DNA from: a bacterium
GTDB lineage: Bacteria; Bacteroidota; Ignavibacteria; Kapaibacteriales; UBA7675
Assembly (NCBI GenBank): GCA_030430495.1
Contig: JAUIKM010000019.1
Location: 1-64,000, forward strand
Direction: 5' to 3'
DNA length: 64,000 nt
Shown here: piece by piece, positions 36,557 to 44,528 of the stretch
Layout: each line of letters starts with the position of its first letter
Position numbering within the stretch: position 1 is the stretch's first letter
The notes under the pieces: model-generated
Databases searched by the model: none
Seen by the model: the letters and a program-made list of their open reading frames with translations, nothing else
What the model was told of the DNA's origin: nothing
Position numbers and translations under genes: made by a program

Positions 36557-37651
36557 TTAGATTGGAATGGTAAAAGCCGTCCCGTTGCGGTAAATCGGAT
36601 GGAAGATATTTTTGTCCGGACTGACGTCGACAACACGACCGCGAACGTGCGCACTTAACAATGCGCCTTCGTGCACCAGCCGCACCTGTTTGCGGTGGAA
36701 TTCGCGAGGGATGTTTTTCTCCGTGTCCTCCTCATAGTCCTGGCCCAACGTCCATGCACCGCGCAGTGTCAGGTCATAAGCCTCAAGATGATCAAACTCT
36801 TCCTGATTGCGCGGCGACAGCATCGACAGCGACAGAAAAAGGTTCGAACGATCGGTTCGATTCTGCAGTTCGTCCGGCAGGTTTTCAAGCTGAACGGATT
36901 CGAAGCGCCCCTTGCCCGTTGAACGCTCGCCGCCCACGCCCTCGTCGGCCAGAATGCGGAAACAGGCCAGCAGTTTCTTCCAGTCCGCATCCGGCAGCGA
37001 GTGATCGACTAACACGTAAAAATGACCGCGCAGGTATTCGCTCCCGTTAATGGGCACATCCCTGAACTGCAGATTGGTTTCCGTGTAAAAAGCGTCTTTG
37101 TCTACGCGTTTGTGCACGTGAACTTTGGGCGCATTCGGCGTGGAGGTGAACATTGCCAGTGGTCTGTTATTCTTGTCCACGTTCGTGAATCCGCCAATTT
37201 CGGCGTCCGTGCACAAACACCGCCCTCCAATATTAACGTGCTCAAGCAATTTTCCAGCGGCATTGTACAACCCGGGTTTATCGGATGTCAGCCGGCCCAA
37301 CTGTTTGTAAACGCCCAGGGAGATGAAGCGAATCTTCTTCCAGGCTTTAACGCCGGAGTCGGGATCGAGGTCAATGTCGATGGGCGGACGCGGCAGGAAA
37401 TAGATCGTGTTTAACACTTTGTCCGTTGTGCGCCGCTCGACGGCGTAAAAACCGGACGACATCCGGACTTTGGGCGTCGCGCCGTCGAACCAGTCGCGCA
37501 GTGTTTCAACATCGCCGAATGTCATGGCCCAGATGTTGGCCAAACCGGAAAACAGCGTGTCCGAGTGGATAATCGAGTCCGTCCGATCCAGCGAGCGCGC
37601 GCCCAGCCTGAATTGCGCGCCCGGTTTACATCGCAGTTTTAACAATTGCAT
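36557..37651 (-). CDS. csm4: Csm4, type III-A Cas5-family subunit
   Basis: 364 residues. The start (LLKLRCKPGAQFRLGARSLD) and IIHSDTLFSGLANIW at about residue 27 are typical of Csm4, as is the Gly-rich loop GVGGERSTGKGRFE at about 235. Csm4 holds the crRNA 5' handle and contacts Cas10. Its gene starts 1 base after the csm3 stop. The length is somewhat above the usual 300 residues, with an insertion of charged residues before the C-terminal beta strands. Confidence 0.9.
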   Translation of the reverse strand: MQLLKLRCKPGAQFRLGARSLDRTDSIIHSDTLFSGLANIWAMTFGDVETLRDWFDGATPKVRMSSGFYAVERRTTDKVLNTIYFLPRPPIDIDLDPDSGVKAWKKIRFISLGVYKQLGRLTSDKPGLYNAAGKLLEHVNIGGRCLCTDAEIGGFTNVDKNNRPLAMFTSTPNAPKVHVHKRVDKDAFYTETNLQFRDVPINGSEYLRGHFYVLVDHSLPDADWKKLLACFRILADEGVGGERSTGKGRFESVQLENLPDELQNRTDRSNLFLSLSMLSPRNQEEFDHLEAYDLTLRGAWTLGQDYEEDTEKNIPREFHRKQVRLVHEGALLSAHVRGRVVDVSPDKNIFHPIYRNGTAFTIPI

Positions 37652-37652
37652 G

Positions 37653-38375
37653 TCAGCCTCCCAGTTTGTACTTGGTCTCTGATTCCGTGGGAGTCTCTTT
37701 CATGTATTCGCCGACTGATTTCTCCGTTATTTCGACATCGACAAATTTAACTTTCCCGTAGCCGCGCGAACCCTGCCCGCCGAGATAGTCGTCCTGCAGA
37801 ATGCGCATGTACGAGAGGATGTTTTCAACGTCTTCTTTCTCTTCATCGAGGTTAAACACGTTGTAGATGAACTCGAATGAAAACTTCGCGCCGGCCGGGA
37901 CGCGCTCGATCTGCCGCGGGTGCTGCGCCGCACCGGACTTGCGGTCGATCGAGTTTTCCGTTTTCACCTCGGTCCAGAGAGCGCCGCCCAATATCGCAAA
38001 GTCTTGTTTAAACTGCTTCTGATCAAGTGAACTGTCGCTTACCTGCAGACGCGTGGGATTTTCGGCTTCGCGCTTGTCGCCGCCCTGACCAAAAATCCTG
38101 ACGACTTCTTTGCTGTCATCCGCAACGTCCACGGCTCCATTGTGTTTGCGCGCCGCCAGCGAACGCAGTTTGCCTTTGATCGAGCTGCCGGGAATAAAAG
38201 GAATACCTTGTGGCGTTTTGATAACACCCAGACCGAGACCGCCGATATCCAGCGTCGTACCAGAGCCGCCAATATGCAGCCCGGTTGCGGCTTCGATTTT
38301 ACCGCGGATAAAGATCTTTTTGTGCAGCTTCACTTCACCTGCACCAGTTCCGTTTGTTGTTGAGTTTGCAGCCAT
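37653..38375 (-). CDS. csm3: Csm3, Cas7 backbone subunit lacking the RNA-cleaving Asp
   Basis: 240 residues. The RAMP fold is clear: KIFIRGKIEAATGLHIGG, then FIPGSSIKGKLRSLAA and YLGGQGSRGYGKVKF. In active Csm3 an Asp in the loop after GLHIGG (Asp33 of Streptococcus thermophilus, in I-G-A-I-D) cleaves target RNA. Here the aligned loop reads I-G-G-L-G with Gly48 at that position, read directly from the minus strand near 38230. The rest of the protein is intact, so it can still form the crRNA backbone and bind target, but slicing is predicted lost. Its start overlaps the csm2 stop by one base. Confidence 0.92.
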   Translation of the reverse strand: MAANSTTNGTGAGEVKLHKKIFIRGKIEAATGLHIGGSGTTLDIGGLGLGVIKTPQGIPFIPGSSIKGKLRSLAARKHNGAVDVADDSKEVVRIFGQGGDKREAENPTRLQVSDSSLDQKQFKQDFAILGGALWTEVKTENSIDRKSGAAQHPRQIERVPAGAKFSFEFIYNVFNLDEEKEDVENILSYMRILQDDYLGGQGSRGYGKVKFVDVEITEKSVGEYMKETPTESETKYKLGG

Positions 38376-38878
38376 CAGGATTTGCCTCCGTAGTATTTGT
38401 GATATGCAATGATTGCTTCAAAGAAGTACTGAAATGCCTTGAGCTGGTCAGCGGATGTGATGTTAACAATCATCTGATCCAGCAGGTAGATCAGCTTGCG
38501 TTGTTCGTCCTTATCGGCCTTGCCGCTTATATACGCCAGTTGCGGGCGTAGTCGCGCCAATTGTTGATAGTCGGTCTCTGTTTTGATCGCCGGAAACACA
38601 TTGCGCAGTTGTGAGGTCGAGATGTTGTCACCGACACTTTTAACAAAGCTCTTGATTCCATCGATGTATTGGGACAACTTTTGTTTGTCCGAATTGAGAA
38701 AAAACGTGACGTAGTCTTCCGTTTGCAGTTCCTTGGCCAATTGAATCTTGAAATCTCTTTCAAGTTCTTCAATGTTTTTTTTCTTATTGTAGCCACCACG
38801 CTCGTCACGGCTACGCGCCCGGTTGCCGCCGTCGCGTCGGCCGCCAGTATTTTGGTCGCGATTGTCGTTATACCCCAT
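38375..38878 (-). CDS. csm2: Csm2, small subunit
   Basis: 167 residues. The first 35 are Gly/Arg/Asn-rich and probably disordered, possibly RNA-binding. The helical core has ISTSQLRNVFPAIK, LARLRPQLAYISGK and FQYFFEAIIAYHKYYGGK, the standard Csm2 segments (the AYHKYYG end is especially telling). Csm2 lines the target RNA along the Csm3 filament. It lies between cas10 and csm3 in the operon, with 2 bases from the cas10 stop to its own start. Confidence 0.9.
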   Translation of the reverse strand: MGYNDNRDQNTGGRRDGGNRARSRDERGGYNKKKNIEELERDFKIQLAKELQTEDYVTFFLNSDKQKLSQYIDGIKSFVKSVGDNISTSQLRNVFPAIKTETDYQQLARLRPQLAYISGKADKDEQRKLIYLLDQMIVNITSADQLKAFQYFFEAIIAYHKYYGGKS

Positions 38879-38880
38879 TG

Positions 38881-41271
38881 TCAGTCCTCCAATGTTAAGT
38901 GTTCAGGTTCGGAAATCTTTTCGCCTTTCTGCAGCGAAAACTCGGCCCAGCGCGCCGCCACGGCAAACAACATCGGATTAACCGTTGAATGGCCGGCAAT
39001 ACTGCGCAGGAATATCTCTTCAAATTTTTCAATCAGCTTTGTGACGATTGCATTCTTTTCCTCGGCCTGTTTTGTCTGCGGATTGCGATCCAGAAGATCG
39101 CTCAGGAACCAGGCGAGGCGATAGACCGGCGGTACTTCGGTGTGATTACTCTTGTCGAGATAGTGTTTCAGGTCGTGGCAGAGTCGGCGCACCTTAAACA
39201 GGATATCGCGCCCGGCTCCGTGGTCATTGATCAAGTGCACCAGTTTATCCCTGATCTCGGCCGCGTAGTTGTAACAATCCCAGGAGAGCGTCTCGCCGAG
39301 TACATGCACGGCATCCTTGATCGTATTGCCTTCTTTATCCTTGCGACTTTTGGCATGCTCGAGCGCTTCTTCGGCCAGCGGAGAAAAACGCGAGACCGAG
39401 AATTTGGCGGGTATCATGATGATGCCGGCGGACAGCGTCACATCGCGGTTGCCGCCGCAGAATTGTTTAAACTCGTCGTGCAGGCATCGTGCGAATTCAA
39501 ACACCGTATCCCAGGGGCCCAGCAGGAAAACGTCGTCGCCGCCCGAAAACACCATGTAAATGCGATTGTCAAACTTCTTCCATTTCATCAGGCGGTTTAA
39601 GTAACCCTCAAAAAACCACTGCAATTGTTCCGACAAACCGATGTAGTCGGCCAGGCCGGGATGTTCACCCAATCCATCGCGGAACAGCAGGCCCAGGTTG
39701 TCGACATCAAGTTTAAGCACTGCAATTTCATCGCGACCGCTGTTTTCAAGTGCAAAGTTCCCGAGGTGCGCAAATTCGATCGGGTGGCCGACCTTCAGAT
39801 CGCCTTTATCCATCTTTCCGGATTCTATATCCGCATCCCAGCGCTGTTTGTATTTCTCCAGCGCTTCCTCCTCCCAGACCGGCACGTCTTTGACCATAAA
39901 GCGAAAATCGCTGGCGCGTTTGGCGTACTCGGTGCTGTTAAACAGGATTGTTTCGTCGATGAGCGGCTTTTTGTAATCGACGTGGTGTTCGAGTCTGTCG
40001 ACGTAACGTTCCCAATCCTGCACTTTCCGCTTGCTGTTTTTGTTGCTGATCGAGTGCGTCAGCGCGTAGAGCTCCCACGCGGGCAGTGTTTTTGCCAGTT
40101 TGGCAAATGCACCACGCCGATCTTCCTGTTTGAGCGGTTTAAAAACGTCGGCCCAGTCCAGACTCTTGAATTTGCGCGATTTAACGGCCTGGCATTCTTT
40201 GGCGACCTTCGTCATCACGCTCGGCAAGTCGTCACGCAATTCCTTCAGACTCGCCGGCACCCAGCCAAGCGCGAGATAGAGACCGGTGTCCGTTACTGCT
40301 CGCTCCAGCTTCTTGCGACATTCGCACAACTCCTGCGCTCGCGACGCGGGGACAAACAAGGTGAAGTTGCCGCCGCCGTCGAGCAGGATGCAAGTGCGCG
40401 GAATATCGAGTTGTTTAACGATCAGTTCAATCGCGGTCTGTCCCACCAGCTGCACCAGAAAAGAACGGCTCTTGAGTTGACGTGCGGCCCTGGACGACAC
40501 GATGTTAAATATAAAGTCCTGGATGCCGGAAATGTCGCCGCGAACCACGAGGATCGGAGCGGCCGTCGATGAAAAAGGCTGCTCCAGATACTTCTCAACA
40601 TCGTCGCCCAGCGCACCGCTGTTAAACTCGTGCGCCAGGCACCAGGCAATTGCCGCCGTCAGACGCGACTCCTGATCAAGGCTGTTTGTCGGTGAGTTCC
40701 CGGAAGCGATGATGTGCAAGTACTTGCGCATCATTGCCAGGAGCGAACGTTCGTTGCAGGTATCTTTTAACTCGGCGAGAAAACTGTCGAGCAGCATTTT
40801 GTGCTCGCGCAATTCTTTTGCATTTGCCTGCTCATCGGATTCCAGCGGGAATCCAGCTTCGCGTTCAATCGACAGTTTGACGTTTTGTTTAAATGCCTGC
40901 CGGCGACGGCGCGTGCCGTTTTTCCCCAGTACGACAATCGGTGAACAACGTCGAATGTCGTATTTGGCGTCATCGATGCGACGGCCGCGCACACATTCGA
41001 GCGACGCATTCACAATGTTTTGCGCCACGGCGGATGACGGACGATCCGCCAGAAGTTCAAGAGCCGCCAGCGGAAAGAGTGTATCGCTCCGACGGTTGTG
41101 ATATTTGCGACAGGTTTGAATAAACTCCGCCGCATCGCGTTTGGCGGTTTGCGCCGACTCGGATTGCAGGTCCGGCGGTGACTCGTCTGCCACGTCCCTT
41201 GAGTGCAGTCGCTGCAACACGCCCAGCGGCGCAAACAAAGCCGCGGTGTGCAAGTGTTTGAGGTTTAACAT
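38881..41271 (-). CDS. cas10: Cas10 (Csm1) with active cyclase motif but lost HD nuclease motif
   Basis: 796 residues. Palm/cyclase domain: KLDVDNLGLLF (about 520-530), then FSGGDDVFLL with GGDD at residues 577-580, the active site that makes cyclic oligoadenylates from ATP. A palm-like N-terminal half has RGDISGIQDFIF (about 244). At the N-terminus, the helix that normally reads ALLHDIGK-x-x-QR reads AALFAPLGVLQR (residues 10-21), so both the His and Asp of the HD DNase motif are replaced by Ala and Pro. DNA cleavage is predicted absent while signalling is kept. The preceding SAVED gene ends 93 bases upstream. Confidence 0.93.
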   Translation of the reverse strand: MLNLKHLHTAALFAPLGVLQRLHSRDVADESPPDLQSESAQTAKRDAAEFIQTCRKYHNRRSDTLFPLAALELLADRPSSAVAQNIVNASLECVRGRRIDDAKYDIRRCSPIVVLGKNGTRRRRQAFKQNVKLSIEREAGFPLESDEQANAKELREHKMLLDSFLAELKDTCNERSLLAMMRKYLHIIASGNSPTNSLDQESRLTAAIAWCLAHEFNSGALGDDVEKYLEQPFSSTAAPILVVRGDISGIQDFIFNIVSSRAARQLKSRSFLVQLVGQTAIELIVKQLDIPRTCILLDGGGNFTLFVPASRAQELCECRKKLERAVTDTGLYLALGWVPASLKELRDDLPSVMTKVAKECQAVKSRKFKSLDWADVFKPLKQEDRRGAFAKLAKTLPAWELYALTHSISNKNSKRKVQDWERYVDRLEHHVDYKKPLIDETILFNSTEYAKRASDFRFMVKDVPVWEEEALEKYKQRWDADIESGKMDKGDLKVGHPIEFAHLGNFALENSGRDEIAVLKLDVDNLGLLFRDGLGEHPGLADYIGLSEQLQWFFEGYLNRLMKWKKFDNRIYMVFSGGDDVFLLGPWDTVFEFARCLHDEFKQFCGGNRDVTLSAGIIMIPAKFSVSRFSPLAEEALEHAKSRKDKEGNTIKDAVHVLGETLSWDCYNYAAEIRDKLVHLINDHGAGRDILFKVRRLCHDLKHYLDKSNHTEVPPVYRLAWFLSDLLDRNPQTKQAEEKNAIVTKLIEKFEEIFLRSIAGHSTVNPMLFAVAARWAEFSLQKGEKISEPEHLTLED

Positions 41272-41364
41272 TAATCATCCTGCGTTTGTGTTTGACAACG
41301 CTTTGTTTTGTAAAATTTCGGCATTACTTAACGCACATTCGTACGGACAGGATACCGGGGCCGA

Positions 41365-41931
41365 CTATCGTTTCAGCGTGCGACCGACATCAAGCACGGG
41401 ATGGTAACTCCCCTCGGCCCAATGGTACAAGGTGGCGTTGTTTACCGTGCCCCACATGGCGCCAAGTCCAAAGCTCAGAACAACCGGTGCTGAAATGAAG
41501 AAGTGCACTTTGGCGCCGCCGAGTTCGCGTTGAATGTTGTTAAGCAGTCGGTAAAAACCGCGGACCTGATCGGCCCACTCCGCCGGTTGCGAGTGCTCAA
41601 GCACACCGATTCGTCCATCCCCGTCGAGGGAGGTAATTATGAAGGTGTGATCGATGTCCCCCTTTTCCTGCAGGTACTGTTCAACAGCTGTCCGGATCGG
41701 CCGCGTGATTTCGATGATAACGGCCACGTCCTGAACCTTTTTTGTCGGCTCTTCTTCCGACTCGTTGCGCGGTCTGCTTACCAACAGACCAACCAGACGC
41801 CGCCCACCTGCGATCACGCGCAGAATCAGGTTGCCGCCGAGTTTCACATTAGAGTTGAGGCTCTTTATGCTCCGCGCTCCATCATTAAACTTGTTGACCC
41901 AGTCATTGAGATTCTCAAACATATCCTGCAT
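41365..41931 (-). CDS. Stand-alone SAVED-domain protein, probable cyclic-oligonucleotide sensor
   Basis: 188 residues. Residues about 65-188 fit the SAVED fold: VQDVAVIIEITRPIRTAVEQ, then VHFFISAPVVLSFGLGAMWG (residues 142-160) and ATLYHWAEGSYHPVLDVG at the C-terminus, the segment that in SAVED domains carries the nucleotide-binding pocket. SAVED is a CARF-related sensor found in CBASS and type III CRISPR effectors, normally fused to a toxic domain. Here the N-terminal 60 residues are too short for a known effector and hold an amphipathic/hydrophobic patch (LGGNLILRVIAG). It lies between cas10 and a deiminase-fold gene in one operon, suggesting it senses Cas10's signal and acts on that enzyme. 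The assignment is by motif reading. Confidence 0.68.
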   Translation of the reverse strand: MQDMFENLNDWVNKFNDGARSIKSLNSNVKLGGNLILRVIAGGRRLVGLLVSRPRNESEEEPTKKVQDVAVIIEITRPIRTAVEQYLQEKGDIDHTFIITSLDGDGRIGVLEHSQPAEWADQVRGFYRLLNNIQRELGGAKVHFFISAPVVLSFGLGAMWGTVNNATLYHWAEGSYHPVLDVGRTLKR

Positions 41932-41975
41932 GAATTTTCTCCAGTTGGTTTCCGTGTAATAATGTGTGTAAGTTG

Positions 41976-43148
41976 TTAAATGGCTCTGTCCAGCACCTTT
42001 GACGCACAGCGCAAAGCGCCGCGATCGCCGAGGTTTGCCGGAAAGTGTCCGGCAATGAATCGCACGTCAAACCCGTGCGAGGTGTAAACTTTGTGGACAA
42101 CTTCACGTGTTCGCAGGTAGGTTTCCATACAGCCTTCCATGCCCGGATTTTCAACGTAGTCCGGCAGATAAACTCGTCGCTCAGTACCGTCAACTTCCAC
42201 CAGCCCGTTGTTGAAGGACTTAAACTGGACTCCCTTTGCGCGGGCATCGACAAACATCGGCAGCCGTTCAACTTCAAAGCAGATGTCGCCGCAGCGCGTT
42301 TGGGCCAGTTCTTTGGCGATAAAATCCAGAACGCGCGCCCGACTGAACACTTCGGAGAGCGACTCCTTCTGGGCGGGCGCACAGAACTCCCCGCACACCT
42401 GCGCCACAAATACCAGATGAGTCCCGGGCTTGCCTTTAACCGGTCCGCCTGGTGTAATTATCATATCAATGTGGCCGAAGTCATCTTTAATCGCCGAGCG
42501 CCGCAGACCGTCGTAGCCGTGGTGGCCGCGTCGCATCAACTCGTCGATCCAGACGATGTGTTTAACTCCCAGAGTTTCCCGCAGCGCCTCGGTAGTTGCT
42601 GTACGCGTCTCGCGGTTCGTTCTGGCACGGCCGTTCTCTGTCGGCAGCAGGTCATTACCGCAGAAGACATAGTCGCCGCCGCACAGAATTTCACCGCCGG
42701 TAATCTTGTGTTCCACCGTGCGGCGGTCGTAGCCGTAGCGGGCCGCCAGTGGAACGGACAAATGCGGCGGCATTCCCGCAGTCGCCATGGCCGGATCGGC
42801 CAGGCAATTGGTTAAACAAAGCCGGTCTGTGCTACTATTCTTTGTTACCGCAATCTGATCCTGCAACCAGCGCGACGTATCCGGGCGGGATCTGCCGCCT
42901 TCAGACAAATCCACAATGCGAACATTGGGCCCGCCCGAATTGTCGCTGTTTTGTCGCTTCCCGGCGACCGGAGAGGGACTCAGCACCGTAATCAACGGAC
43001 TGCGATCTGCAAACGCCCGGAACACGTTTCCAAAATAGTTGTGTACATCGGCGTGCGTCAGATTCTGGCTGCCGGTACTTAACAGAAGGTGCGTAATACG
43101 CCCTTCCCAGTCCGAAAGCAGCCTGTATTGTTCCGTTGATTTGGGCAC
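41976..43148 (-). CDS. Guanidine-modifying enzyme (agmatine/peptidylarginine deiminase fold) in the CRISPR operon
   Basis: 390 residues. It follows the motif order of the PAD_porph/agmatine deiminase family: Asp97 in RWLQDQ (family W-x-R/Q-D), GGEILCGGDYVF (151-162, family GGN-x-x-x-DG), His226 and Asp228 in HIDMIITPGG, NNGLVEV ... VYLPDY before the end, and the nucleophile Cys381 in GALRCAS (family GGxHCxT). Such enzymes deiminate or hydrolyse guanidino groups of arginine, agmatine or protein arginines. The His and Cys needed for catalysis are present; the GGN Asn is Glu and the sequence around the Cys is unusual, so the substrate may be new. It precedes the SAVED gene by 44 bases and is transcribed towards cas10. 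Confidence 0.72.
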   Translation of the reverse strand: MPKSTEQYRLLSDWEGRITHLLLSTGSQNLTHADVHNYFGNVFRAFADRSPLITVLSPSPVAGKRQNSDNSGGPNVRIVDLSEGGRSRPDTSRWLQDQIAVTKNSSTDRLCLTNCLADPAMATAGMPPHLSVPLAARYGYDRRTVEHKITGGEILCGGDYVFCGNDLLPTENGRARTNRETRTATTEALRETLGVKHIVWIDELMRRGHHGYDGLRRSAIKDDFGHIDMIITPGGPVKGKPGTHLVFVAQVCGEFCAPAQKESLSEVFSRARVLDFIAKELAQTRCGDICFEVERLPMFVDARAKGVQFKSFNNGLVEVDGTERRVYLPDYVENPGMEGCMETYLRTREVVHKVYTSHGFDVRFIAGHFPANLGDRGALRCASKVLDRAI

Positions 43149-43168
43149 AGTTCCACTCCGACGTCAGT

Positions 43169-43675
43169 TTAGTTTACAGGTTCGATATTTGTAGTCACCA
43201 CGTGCTGCACGCCGTTGCTCGAATTGCCGTCGTATTTAACCGTCAGATTACCCAGGTTGTCCATTTCCATCGTGATGTCCGTCGTCGTAATGTCGATGCG
43301 GTAGGCGCGGCGCGGCTTGCCGATGCCGACGAGTTCACATTCGTCGCGATCGTCCAGGGTGCCGAAATACTCGAGCCGGTAAGCCTCGTCGTCCATCGTC
43401 GTGTCGTCGGCGGAGTCGTCGATCACGTGAATAAAGTAAGCCTGCGTCTGCGTTGTCCCCAGCGCAAATGTCGAGGGCAAACTTGTTGAATTGCTGATCG
43501 ACACACCGTCGCCGATGACCAATGCGCCGCTGCTGATCTTGAGACCGACTTCGGTGTTTAACAGATCGTAGTCGTCGTTGGTACTGTTGACACAATTGCG
43601 GACGCGAATCTTTTTGCTGCTTTCAAGCAGGTAAACCCGGATTTCGTTCAAGGGATGAGTATCCACGTCAGGCAT
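43169..43675 (-). CDS. Small beta-rich protein upstream of the deiminase gene, function unknown
   Basis: 168 residues from the ATG at 43675 (MPDVDTHPLNEIRVY); a start at 43708 would add 11 residues. No signal peptide or membrane span. The sequence alternates strands and turns (VGLKISSGALVIGDGVSIS; DDEAYRLEYFG; YRIDITTTDITMEM), consistent with an all-beta fold. Its stop is 20 bases before the deiminase-like gene on the same strand, so it may be co-transcribed with the CRISPR operon. It also resembles in size and character the small genes at 61.4-62.5 kb that sit next to the third helical-repeat paralogue. No family recognised. Confidence 0.6.
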   Translation of the reverse strand: MPDVDTHPLNEIRVYLLESSKKIRVRNCVNSTNDDYDLLNTEVGLKISSGALVIGDGVSISNSTSLPSTFALGTTQTQAYFIHVIDDSADDTTMDDEAYRLEYFGTLDDRDECELVGIGKPRRAYRIDITTTDITMEMDNLGNLTVKYDGNSSNGVQHVVTTNIEPVN

Positions 43676-43777
43676 GATCTTTACTCCAAAGTATAGATGT
43701 AATTTCACGAACAGAGGTATCCTGTCCCGAGCGGCGGATGCGCCGGAATTGAAACCCCTGCATTGTTAATTTCTGGA

Positions 43778-44188
43778 TCAGTCTATTGGACAACTCCGCA
43801 CGCAGAGCAGCTCGTCGTCCACTTTTAACTCAACAATCGCAGTTGTTAAGGTGTGAGAAATCACCTGGTATTCTCGATCAATTCCAATTCCGTGTATTTC
43901 GGTTTTCCAGCCCTGTTCAGGACCGGACATCACAATACGCGGTGGTTTCCTGCGGTCCAGCAAAAAGCGGCTGGTCTCAGGCGCTCGGAAAAACGAAACG
44001 TTGCCGGCGAACAAAACACCGTTGTCGGCTTTGATAGCAACGGCATTGACGAGCAGGTTTTCACGGAGCTCAATCCGTTCCGAGAGTTCATTGTAAAACT
44101 CAAGCTCAGTGCGTCGCAAACGCATGCGATAAGATTCGCCGAAGTGGGCGACCACCCTGAACCAATTACCCGTGTTTGCCTTTGCCAT
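43778..44188 (-). CDS. Small beta-rich protein, function unknown
   Basis: 136 residues from the ATG at 44188 (MAKANTGNWFRVVAHF). The frame is open to 44281, but the extra residues look like leader DNA. Strand-rich (LRRTELEFYNELSERI, LLVNAVAIKADNGVLF, AIVELKVDDELL), no signal peptide, no motif recognised. It is divergent from the helical-repeat gene at 44529 across an AT-rich stretch and lies 102 bases before the next small gene on the same strand. Pairing with the helical-repeat paralogue is echoed at 62.5-62.8 kb. Confidence 0.55.
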   Translation of the reverse strand: MAKANTGNWFRVVAHFGESYRMRLRRTELEFYNELSERIELRENLLVNAVAIKADNGVLFAGNVSFFRAPETSRFLLDRRKPPRIVMSGPEQGWKTEIHGIGIDREYQVISHTLTTAIVELKVDDELLCVRSCPID

Positions 44189-44528
44189 CGCAGTTCCGTC
44201 CGTATTCGTCAGCTTCGACGTGATTGTTGATCGAATCGATGCTGCGAATCTACGCGCCGGACCTTCTGTGCACAATCGCAATGTTAGCGATAATATATAT
44301 CACTATTGAGATATAACGGCGGAAATATATTATTTTCTCAGAGTCAATGTCAAATAATAATTTTCGATATTCTCTTTCGGCGTTCGCCTTCCTCGCGATA
44401 AATACTGGATCGACAGCGTCCTGAGCGTCGTTTCCTCACGATTTCTGCGTAATTTGTAATTCTACAAACACAGGTGGGTAATCCTGCCGATGCAATCAAC
44501 CGCCCCGTAACCCAAGCCGGATTTTTGA
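44189..44528. promoter_or_regulatory. AT-rich divergent promoter region
   Basis: About 340 bases between divergent genes. The block 44286-44370 is strikingly AT-rich (runs such as TAATATATATCACTA and AATATATTATTTT) in an otherwise GC-rich window. It probably holds promoters for both directions, including the start of the transcript that may run through the CRISPR operon. I cannot fix -35/-10 or -33/-7 elements with confidence. Confidence 0.45.

Noticed and set aside
41365-41931. Reading the SAVED-like protein as a membrane protein
   Set aside because: The hydrophobic patch at residues 31-52 contains Arg residues and is too short and interrupted for a confident membrane span.
33119-44528. Search for a CRISPR array near the Csm genes
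   Set aside because: No direct repeats of 24-40 bases with regular spacing were seen in any intergenic stretch of this interval.
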